Of a DNA stretch of 34,839 bases, positions 25,919 to 34,839 are shown in pieces. Position numbers and translations under genes: made by a program. The notes below the pieces were generated by a model, which was given only the letters and a program-made list of their open reading frames with translations, made no database searches and was not told the DNA's origin. Positions within the stretch are counted from its first letter, which is position 1. Each line of letters starts with the position of its first letter. This stretch comes from Bacteroidia bacterium (GTDB lineage: Bacteria; Bacteroidota; Bacteroidia; AKYH767-A; OLB10), in assembly GCA_023262505.1 (NCBI GenBank), contig JALRAP010000020.1:1-34839 (forward strand). The letters run 5' to 3'.

Positions 25919-26719
25919 ATGCCCGTATTCGAAGACCAGTTGAAACGCAAGGTCCAGTTGGATACTTATCCTCCAAAGAGGATCGTATCGTTGGTTCCTT
26001 CAATAACTGAACTCTTGTTTGACTTAGGAGCTGATGATGAAGTAGTCGGCATCACCCGTTTTTGCATCCATCCAGAAAACAAGGTGGCTTCCGTGAAAAA
26101 AATCGGCGGCACGAAAAACCTTGATCTTGAAAAGGTTTTTGCGTTGCAACCCGACTTGGTAATAGGATGCAAAGAGGAGAATACAAAAGCCGACATTGAA
26201 GCATTGGCAGTCAAGGTTCCCGTTTGGATCTGTGATGTGGGCAACTTAAATGATAGTATGAACCTTGTTCATGAAATCGGCACCTTGCTAGATCGACAAG
26301 CCGCGGCCCAATCCATTTTGGAAAACATTGAAAGCAATTTTGCCAAGTTAAAAGTTATTCCCAACACTAAAGTGGCGTATTTGATTTGGAACAACCCCAT
26401 GATGGTGGCTGCCAATAGTACATTCATAAACGATATGTTGTGCAAGATTGGCTTTGAAAATGTTTTCGCGGAACAAACACGATACCCTGCTACCACAGTT
26501 GAAGAACTCCAAGAATTAAATCCCGAAGTGGTGCTACTTTCTTCGGAGCCCTTCCCGTTTAAGGACGAACATGTGAGATTATTTTCACAATCGCTTCCGA
26601 ACAGCACCATTTTGATGGTGGATGGGACCTTTTTCTCATGGTATGGATCACGATTGATTCATTCTCCTAGTTACTTCAATTCAATTTCAAGTTCCATTCA
26701 GCCTATAGCGAAAACATGA
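25919..26719 (+). CDS. BtuF-like/helical-backbone metal receptor protein without a signal peptide
   Basis: PPKRIVSLVPSITELLFDLGADDEVVGITRFCIHPENKVASVKKIGGTKNLDLEKVFALQPDLVIGCKEENTK is a typical BtuF/periplasmic-binding N-lobe. Start set at ATG 25919; the upstream codon in the same frame is the stop of the preceding gene. Confidence 0.83.
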   Translation: MPVFEDQLKRKVQLDTYPPKRIVSLVPSITELLFDLGADDEVVGITRFCIHPENKVASVKKIGGTKNLDLEKVFALQPDLVIGCKEENTKADIEALAVKVPVWICDVGNLNDSMNLVHEIGTLLDRQAAAQSILENIESNFAKLKVIPNTKVAYLIWNNPMMVAANSTFINDMLCKIGFENVFAEQTRYPATTVEELQELNPEVVLLSSEPFPFKDEHVRLFSQSLPNSTILMVDGTFFSWYGSRLIHSPSYFNSISSSIQPIAKT

Positions 26720-29028
26720 GGCAACTGCAAAGGATATTGAAATCATGGATTTCTGTCTTCGGCCTACTGCTGGTCTACTCAACATGCATGGCCCAGAAAA
26801 CGGGCTTGGTATTGAGCGGCGGAGGTGTTCGAGGCATGGCTCATATTGGTGTATTGAAGGCATTGGAGGAAAACAACATCAAGATCGATTGTATTACCGG
26901 GACTTCGGCTGGGGCTATAATCGGTGCGTATTACTCCGCTGGACTATCACCTGTTGAAATCGAAAAAATCGTATTGTCAGATCAGTTCCAGGATTGGGTT
27001 ACCGGTAAAATCGGAGAAAATCTCGATTACTATTTCAATAAACAAGACCCCGACGCCTCGTGGGTAACAGTTAAGTTCTCGCTTGACTCCACACTCAAGG
27101 CCAGATTGCCTATCAGTGTGGTAAACTCTGCGCGAACAGACTTTATGCTGATGGAAACCATGTCGCAAGCCATCGCGAAAGCCAACTACGACTTTGATAG
27201 CTTGTTTATTCCATTCAGATGTGTGGCCTCTGATATCAAATCGAGATCACCAAAGGTTTTCAGCAAGGGTGATTTGCCACTAGCCGTGAGGGCATCAATG
27301 TCATATCCGCTTTATTTCACACCGGTTACAATAAACGACCAAATACTTTTTGACGGCGGACTATACAACAATTTCCCCACCGACGTCATGATGAAAGAGT
27401 TCAAACCGGAAATCATCATTGGTGTTAATGCAGGTTCTTATGCAGATATACCATTCGAAGATGATTTCATGTCGATGTTCATGACTCTTGTGGTTCAGCC
27501 CTCTAACTATTCCTTACCGAGGGAGACCGACGTGATGATACACCCAGACCTGAGTGAAATCAGCGTGTTTGATTTCAACAGTGTAAAGGCCGCTATTGAT
27601 TCGGGATACAATTATACTTTAAGGATGATTGAAAACATCCGATCAAAGACCCCAGGCATGGGTACATCAACCTCAACCGCAGAGTTGGAAAAAAGGCGGA
27701 GTGAATTCAAATCAGGGTTCGCAAAACTCGAGATTGACTCCATCAATGCAACCGGACTAAACGAATTCCAAGAGTCTTACATCAGAAAAATACTGAGGCC
27801 GTCCGACAAAAACTATGTTACTCTCGAAAAACTACGTCCAGCATACTTCAGATTGATTACCGATAAAAACATGAAATCGGCATTCCCCACTTTGAAATAC
27901 AATCAGGGTACGGGCAAGTTTGACATGAATCTGTTAGTGAAAAAAGAAAGTGATCTGAGTGCTGAAATCGGTGGCAATGTATCATCAAGTCCCATAAACC
28001 AAGCATTCATCGGGCTCAATTACCAGCTTTGGCGCAAGAACTCCTTGTCGCTCTCAACAGACCTCTATTTCGGCAAGCTTTACAATTCGGCATCACTTAA
28101 CATGCGGTATGACATCAAAGGCCGTTTCAGCTGGTATCTAGAGCCCTCTGCCATCATAAACCGATTTGATTTTTACCGCTCTAGCAGCGCTTTGCTGAAT
28201 GACATCAAACCCGCCTACTTAGTGCAGACAGACCAATTCTACGGAGCCAACGCTGGATTCCCAGCTCGTAACAGGGCGAAACTTGTAGTATCTGCTGGTT
28301 ACATCAGACTGCAAAACAGGTATTATCAAACCAGGTTTTTTTCGCAAGAGGACATAAGTGATGAAACGAACTTGGAGGGGGCGGTAATAGGAGCCAATTT
28401 CGACCGAAACACTTTGAACAGAAAAATGTATGCATCGGAAGGCACTCGTTTTGTAATAGCGGGAAAGCTGATAAATGCTCGAGAAAACACAATCCCAGGC
28501 TCCACAGGATTCTTTGTAGATACCGTCTCCGTTTCGCATCAATGGATGCAAATGAAAATCACTTACGACAACTGGTTTAAAAGAATAGGGGTGTTCAAGG
28601 TAGGATACTACAACGAGCTAGTGTTTTCAAACCAGCCGTTCATGGCCAACTACACAGCAACCACTTTGATGGCTCCATCATTCCAACCAACACCACAGTC
28701 TCAAACATTATTCTTGGAACCATACAGGGCGCACAATTACCTTGGGCTTGGCCTTAAAACTGTGACTGAAATAACCAAGGGCCTTGAGTTTCGCGGGGAG
28801 GCTTATATATTCCAACCCTTTCAAGAAATATTGCCTAACAACTTTGATAAAGCAAAATATGGCAGCGCCTTGGAAACCAGGTCCACAATTGCTGCGGCGG
28901 GCTTGGTATATCATACCCCATTGGGGCCTGCAAGCCTTTCACTTAATTACTACGAAAGAAGAGAGGAACCTCTCTCACTATTATTCCACTTCGGATATAT
29001 CCTGTTCAACAAACGAGCACTAGAATAA
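26716..29028 (+). CDS. Patatin-like phospholipase with C-terminal outer-membrane beta-barrel
   Basis: Signal peptide; GLVLSGGGVRGMAHIGVLKALEENNIKIDCITGTSAGAIIGAYYSAG (GxSxG) and FDGGLYNNFP (catalytic Asp); C-terminal half has alternating aromatic beta-strands typical of BamA/TamA-type barrels. Confidence 0.88.
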   Translation: MRQLQRILKSWISVFGLLLVYSTCMAQKTGLVLSGGGVRGMAHIGVLKALEENNIKIDCITGTSAGAIIGAYYSAGLSPVEIEKIVLSDQFQDWVTGKIGENLDYYFNKQDPDASWVTVKFSLDSTLKARLPISVVNSARTDFMLMETMSQAIAKANYDFDSLFIPFRCVASDIKSRSPKVFSKGDLPLAVRASMSYPLYFTPVTINDQILFDGGLYNNFPTDVMMKEFKPEIIIGVNAGSYADIPFEDDFMSMFMTLVVQPSNYSLPRETDVMIHPDLSEISVFDFNSVKAAIDSGYNYTLRMIENIRSKTPGMGTSTSTAELEKRRSEFKSGFAKLEIDSINATGLNEFQESYIRKILRPSDKNYVTLEKLRPAYFRLITDKNMKSAFPTLKYNQGTGKFDMNLLVKKESDLSAEIGGNVSSSPINQAFIGLNYQLWRKNSLSLSTDLYFGKLYNSASLNMRYDIKGRFSWYLEPSAIINRFDFYRSSSALLNDIKPAYLVQTDQFYGANAGFPARNRAKLVVSAGYIRLQNRYYQTRFFSQEDISDETNLEGAVIGANFDRNTLNRKMYASEGTRFVIAGKLINARENTIPGSTGFFVDTVSVSHQWMQMKITYDNWFKRIGVFKVGYYNELVFSNQPFMANYTATTLMAPSFQPTPQSQTLFLEPYRAHNYLGLGLKTVTEITKGLEFRGEAYIFQPFQEILPNNFDKAKYGSALETRSTIAAAGLVYHTPLGPASLSLNYYERREEPLSLLFHFGYILFNKRALE

Positions 29029-29337
29029 TCAGGCCTGTGCTGTTGGTCCACCGAAGTTCATCGGAACGGTCATCCCCTCCGTGTTTTTGATAGCACCGTG
29101 AACCGCTTCAAATTTTGAAATGTTATCACCCAAAGCCATCAAAAGACGCTTGGCATGTTGCGGTGTAAGGACGATCCTGGATTTAACTTTTGCCTTGGGG
29201 ATGCCTGGCATGACCTTGATAAAGTCAATCACGAACTCGCTATTGCTGTGTGTGATGATGGCTAAGTTGCTATAAACGCCCTCAGCCATTTCCTCTGATA
29301 ACTCGATACTGAGTTGATTGTTTTGATTTTCTTCCAT
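29029..29337 (-). CDS. DUF3467 domain-containing protein
   Basis: LSEEMAEGVYSNLAIITHSNSEFVIDFIKVMPGIPKAKVKSRIVLTPQHAKRLLMALGDNI; located downstream of rpoC. Confidence 0.85.
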   Translation of the reverse strand: MEENQNNQLSIELSEEMAEGVYSNLAIITHSNSEFVIDFIKVMPGIPKAKVKSRIVLTPQHAKRLLMALGDNISKFEAVHGAIKNTEGMTVPMNFGGPTAQA

Positions 29338-29365
29338 AAGAATCCTGTTTAAAATTGATTTATTA

Positions 29366-29398
29366 AAAAGACTGCCGGCTGAAATTCAACCGGCAGTC
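29366..29398 (-). terminator. rpoC terminator
   Basis: Minus strand GACTGCCGG-TTGAATTTCAG-CCGGCAGTC followed by TTTTTAATAAA; lies between the rpoC stop and the DUF3467 start. Confidence 0.8.
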
Positions 29399-29430
29399 CA
29401 ATTTTTATTGTATCACATGAGTTGATGGCA

Positions 29431-32400
29431 TCAACCTTCAACCTGCTGCTCTTGAGCGGCCTTTTTGGAAGCCATGAGCAAATCATACTCTTCTTGTGAT
29501 CCTACGATGAGTTTTTCGTATTCACGCAGACCAGTACCTGCAGGAATCAAGTGACCAACGATAACGTTTTCCTTCAGACCAAGCAAGTGATCGACTTTAC
29601 CGGCGATAGCTGCCTCGTTAAGCACTTTGGTAGTCTCTTGGAAGGATGCAGCGGAAATCCAGCTCTTCGTATGCAAAGACGCCTGTGTGATTCCTTGCAA
29701 CAAAGGAATAGAAGTAGCTGCTACTGCAGGACGAGCCTCCACGATTTTCAAATCCTTACGCTTGAGCATGGAATTCTCATCACGAAGCCTACGGATGCTG
29801 ATCATCTGGCCTTGCTTGAAGGTTGATGAATCACCTGGATCCATAACCACCATCTTATCTATGATGCTATCGTTCTCCTCCATGAAGTCAATCTTGTTCA
29901 CATGCTCCTTTTCGAGGAACTTGGTATCGCCTGGATCCTCGATAACAACCTTACGCATCATCTGGCGAACAATGACCTCGAAGTGCTTATCGTTGATTTT
30001 CACACCCTGCAAACGATATACCTCTTGGATTTCATTGACAAGATACTCCTGAACCATGGCAGGACCTTTGATGCTCAAGATATCAGAAGGCGTAATAGCG
30101 CCATCTGAAAGCGGAGAACCTGCACGGATGAAGTCGTTATCCTGTACCAAGATGTGCTTGGAAAGCGGAACGAGATACTTCTTAACATCCCCATCACGTG
30201 AAGTGATGACGATTTCACGGTTACCACGCTTAATACCACCATAAGATACCACGCCGTCGATTTCGGATACAATCGCGGGGTTGGAAGGATTACGGGCTTC
30301 GAACAATTCTGTAACCCTAGGCAGACCACCGGTGATATCACCAGACTTACCTGTGGTACGTGGGATCTTCACCAGCACCTGACCACCTTCAACTGATTGC
30401 CCTTCGTTCACTACGATGTGAGCACCAACAGGGATGTTGTATGCTTTCAACATCTCCTTGCTACGGCCATCGGTCATGATCTTGATCACAGGGTTCTTGG
30501 TACGATCACGGCTATCGATGATAACCTTCTCTTTGTATCCTGTTTGTTCATCAGACTCCTCGCGGAATGTGATGTTTTCTTCAATATGTTCGAATTCGAT
30601 TTTACCACCGATTTCAGAAACGATAACGGCGTTGTAAGGATCCCATTCACAAATGAGTTGTCCTTTTTCAACCTTCATTCCGTTCTTAACATGCAGTGTA
30701 GATCCGTAGGGGATGTTGTTGGTAGCAAGAACCGCTTTGGTACTAGGATCGATGATACGAACCTCGCCTGAGCGACCTAATACAACCTCAACGTTGTTCT
30801 TACCGGCTTTGCTGGCGATGGTTCGAACCTCTTCAAACTCAAGTACACCACCAAACTTAGCCAGCAACTGAGATTCAGTAGCAGAGCGGGAAGCGGTACC
30901 ACCGACGTGGAAAGTACGAAGTGTAAGCTGTGTACCAGGCTCACCAATCGACTGAGCTGCGATAACACCTACTGCTTCTCCTTTGCAAACCATGCGTCCT
31001 GTTGCAAGATTACGACCGTAACACTTACCGCAAACACCCATCTTCGACTCGCAAGTGAGCACGGAACGGATTTCAACGGTTTCAATTGGTGATTTCTCAA
31101 TTGCATCGGCAATGTCTTCAGTGAACTCAGCACCGGATTGGATCATGAGTTCACCAGTGAGCGGATGGTAGATGTCATGCACCGAAACGCGACCCAAAAT
31201 ACGGTCGTATAAAGACTCAACAACCTCTTCATTGTTTTTGAGTGCGGTTTCAGCCAGTCCGCGCAACGTACCACAATCCTCGTCTGTGATGATCACATCC
31301 TGAGCAACGTCGACCAAACGACGGGTCAAGTAACCTGCGTCAGCGGTCTTAAGAGCCGTATCCGCAAGACCTTTACGAGCACCGTGGGTTGAGATGAAGT
31401 ATTCCAAGATAGAGAGACCCTCCTTGAAATTGGACAAGATCGGGTTTTCAATGATCTCACCCCCGCTTGCGCCGGTCTTCTGCGGCTTAGCCATAAGACC
31501 CCTCATACCACCGAGCTGCTTAATCTGTTCTTTGGAACCACGAGCACCGGAATCCAGCATCATGTACACAGCGTTGAAGCCTTGTCTGTCAGTTGACAGC
31601 TGCTTCATCAAGTTGTCGGTAATGCGAGAGTTGGCACGGGTCCAGATATCGATGATTTGGTTGTAACGTTCGTTGTTTGTAATGAATCCCATGTTGAAGT
31701 TTCCACGAACCTCTTCAACCTCGTCATTGGCTTTCTTCACAATCTCAGCCTTCTGAACAGGGATCATCACATCACTCAAGTTGAAGGAAATTCCGCCCTT
31801 GAATGCCATTTTGAAACCAAGCTCTTTGATATCGTCAAGGAACGCAGAAGCTTTTGCGATTCCAGTACGTTTCAACACCTGGCTGATGATATCACGAAGC
31901 GACTTCTTAGTCAGCAGCTCGTTGATGTAACCAACTTCCTTGGGAACGACCTGGTTGAACAGCACTCGTCCAACTGTGGTTTCAATAAGTTTGTTGGTAA
32001 TGCCATTTTCTGTGAGGACATTGGCCTTCACTTTTATCCAAGCGTGCAAATCGACACGCTTCTCGTTGAAGGCGATGATCACCTCTTGAGCAGAGTAGAA
32101 ACACAAACCCTCACCTTTAACCAAAACGGAGCCATCATTCTTGCGACCCTTGGTCATGTAATAAAGACCAAGTACCATGTCCTGGGAAGGAACTGTAACC
32201 GGAGCACCGTTGGCAGGGTTAAGGATGTTATGGGATGCCAACATCAACATTTGGGCTTCCAAAATAGCTGCGTTTCCGAGTGGAACGTGAACAGCCATCT
32301 GGTCACCGTCAAAGTCGGCGTTGAATGCGGTACAAACCAAAGGATGCAACTGGATGGCCTTACCTTCAATCAACTTAGGTTGGAAGGCTTGTATACCCAA

Positions 32401-33735
32401 ACGGTGCAGGGTTGGAGCACGGTTAAGCAGTACAGGATGTCCTTTCAATACATTCTCAAGGATATCCCAAACGATAGCCTCTTTGCGGTCGACTATCTTC
32501 TTGGCTGACTTAACGGTCTTAACGATACCGCGCTCAATCATCTTACGGATGATAAACGGCTTGAAAAGTTCGGCAGCCATGTCCTTGGGAAGTCCGCACT
32601 CGTGCAACTTCATCTCTGGACCTACAACAATTACCGAACGAGCGGAGTAGTCAACACGTTTACCGAGCAGGTTCTGACGGAAACGACCTTGCTTTCCTTT
32701 GAGAGAATCAGAGAGCGACTTAAGAGCGCGGTTGGATTCTGTTTTAACAGCATTCACCTTACGTGAATTGTCGAACAAGGAATCTACCGACTCTTGCAAC
32801 ATGCGCTTTTCGTTACGCAAGATCACATCTGGAGCCTTGATTTCAATCAAACGCTTCAAACGGTTGTTACGGATAATTACTCTGCGGTACAAGTCATTCA
32901 AATCGGAAGTGGCAAAACGGCCACCATCCAATGGAACCAACGGGCGCAATTCAGGTGGAATCACAGGAACCACCTTCACGATCATCCATTCCGGACGGTT
33001 TTCGATGTGATCGTTTGCTTGGCGGAACGCCTCAACAACTTGCAAACGCTTCAAAGCTTCGTTTTTACGTTGCTGTGAAGTTTCGGTGCTGGCTTGATAG
33101 CGTAACCTGTATGACAAGTCATCCAAATCCAATCGCGAGAGGAGGTCGTGCAATGCATCAGCTCCCATCTTGGCGATGAACTTGTTGGGGTCAGTATCAT
33201 CCAAATACGCATTCTCTTTGGGAAGCGTATCAAGGATGTTTAGGTACTCATCTTCGGTGAGGAAATCCATGTGCTGCACCCCATCCTCAGCTTTGATACC
33301 TGGTTGAATAACCACATATCTTTCGTAATAGATGATAAGGTCAAGCTTCTTGGTAGGTAATCCGAGCAGATAGCCGATTTTGTTTGGCAAGGAGCGGAAA
33401 TACCAGATGTGTGCAACAGGCACAACCAACTGGATATGTCCCATACGCTCACGACGCACTTTCTTCTCGGTCACCTCTACTCCACAACGGTCACACACGA
33501 TACCCTTGTAACGAATGCGCTTATATTTACCGCAATGACATTCCCAATCCTTAACCGGACCGAAAATGCGCTCACAGAATAAGCCATCACGCTCCGGCTT
33601 ATAGGTGCGGTAGTTGATGGTCTCTGGCTTCAAGACCTCACCACTCGACTGCTCCAGGTTATGCTCCGGAGAAGAAAGGCTGATGATGATCTTCGAGAAG
33701 TTGCTTTTGAGTTTTATTTCTTTCTTATTGGCCAT
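29431..33735 (-). CDS. rpoC: DNA-directed RNA polymerase subunit beta'
   Basis: [96 protein letters not shown]. Confidence 0.98.
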   Translation of the reverse strand: MANKKEIKLKSNFSKIIISLSSPEHNLEQSSGEVLKPETINYRTYKPERDGLFCERIFGPVKDWECHCGKYKRIRYKGIVCDRCGVEVTEKKVRRERMGHIQLVVPVAHIWYFRSLPNKIGYLLGLPTKKLDLIIYYERYVVIQPGIKAEDGVQHMDFLTEDEYLNILDTLPKENAYLDDTDPNKFIAKMGADALHDLLSRLDLDDLSYRLRYQASTETSQQRKNEALKRLQVVEAFRQANDHIENRPEWMIVKVVPVIPPELRPLVPLDGGRFATSDLNDLYRRVIIRNNRLKRLIEIKAPDVILRNEKRMLQESVDSLFDNSRKVNAVKTESNRALKSLSDSLKGKQGRFRQNLLGKRVDYSARSVIVVGPEMKLHECGLPKDMAAELFKPFIIRKMIERGIVKTVKSAKKIVDRKEAIVWDILENVLKGHPVLLNRAPTLHRLGIQAFQPKLIEGKAIQLHPLVCTAFNADFDGDQMAVHVPLGNAAILEAQMLMLASHNILNPANGAPVTVPSQDMVLGLYYMTKGRKNDGSVLVKGEGLCFYSAQEVIIAFNEKRVDLHAWIKVKANVLTENGITNKLIETTVGRVLFNQVVPKEVGYINELLTKKSLRDIISQVLKRTGIAKASAFLDDIKELGFKMAFKGGISFNLSDVMIPVQKAEIVKKANDEVEEVRGNFNMGFITNNERYNQIIDIWTRANSRITDNLMKQLSTDRQGFNAVYMMLDSGARGSKEQIKQLGGMRGLMAKPQKTGASGGEIIENPILSNFKEGLSILEYFISTHGARKGLADTALKTADAGYLTRRLVDVAQDVIITDEDCGTLRGLAETALKNNEEVVESLYDRILGRVSVHDIYHPLTGELMIQSGAEFTEDIADAIEKSPIETVEIRSVLTCESKMGVCGKCYGRNLATGRMVCKGEAVGVIAAQSIGEPGTQLTLRTFHVGGTASRSATESQLLAKFGGVLEFEEVRTIASKAGKNNVEVVLGRSGEVRIIDPSTKAVLATNNIPYGSTLHVKNGMKVEKGQLICEWDPYNAVIVSEIGGKIEFEHIEENITFREESDEQTGYKEKVIIDSRDRTKNPVIKIMTDGRSKEMLKAYNIPVGAHIVVNEGQSVEGGQVLVKIPRTTGKSGDITGGLPRVTELFEARNPSNPAIVSEIDGVVSYGGIKRGNREIVITSRDGDVKKYLVPLSKHILVQDNDFIRAGSPLSDGAITPSDILSIKGPAMVQEYLVNEIQEVYRLQGVKINDKHFEVIVRQMMRKVVIEDPGDTKFLEKEHVNKIDFMEENDSIIDKMVVMDPGDSSTFKQGQMISIRRLRDENSMLKRKDLKIVEARPAVAATSIPLLQGITQASLHTKSWISAASFQETTKVLNEAAIAGKVDHLLGLKENVIVGHLIPAGTGLREYEKLIVGSQEEYDLLMASKKAAQEQQVEG

Positions 33736-33789
33736 TTGGGTTGATTTCTAAGGTTAATGAAACGATCTGGCGAACGGTGTCAAAGGGAA

Positions 33790-34839
<1,050 letters not shown>

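Overview
The window is an ordinary Bacteroidota chromosomal segment, probably a genome or large-insert metagenome fragment. It carries about 26 protein-coding genes, partial at both ends. In order: M23/LysM peptidase (5'-truncated), NupC-type nucleoside transporter, a large T9SS-secreted repeat protein, lycopene cyclase, FAD-dependent oxidoreductase, aroA, aroB, proline dehydrogenase, alanine dehydrogenase, tsaE, porX, an HD phosphohydrolase, lpxD, lpxC/fabZ fusion, lpxA, an ABC ATPase, a small putative membrane protein, two small T9SS-sorted proteins, a NamZ/DUF1343 lipoprotein, an FtsX/LolCE-type permease, a cysteine synthase/CBS-like enzyme, a BtuF-like protein without a signal peptide, a patatin plus beta-barrel protein, DUF3467, rpoC and rpoB (truncated). 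I saw no rRNA, tRNA, CRISPR array, transposase or phage genes. The most unusual part is the roughly 950-bp non-coding island at 7326-8274, between two convergent genes. It holds about five diverged copies of a ~115-bp structured repeat. Each copy has a palindromic box followed by a TTTTCGC/GGGGCGG box; copies 1-4 have a clear short-stem hairpin there. The island is flanked by GCCCTGAGC/CGAAGGG elements and 7-bp tandem repeats that point inward in opposite orientations. Secondary points of interest are a near-minimal T9SS type-B sorting-domain protein, a small tail-anchored-like ORF with a strong terminator, and a cytoplasmic-looking BtuF-fold protein. All family assignments come from reading the translations; no database search was run.
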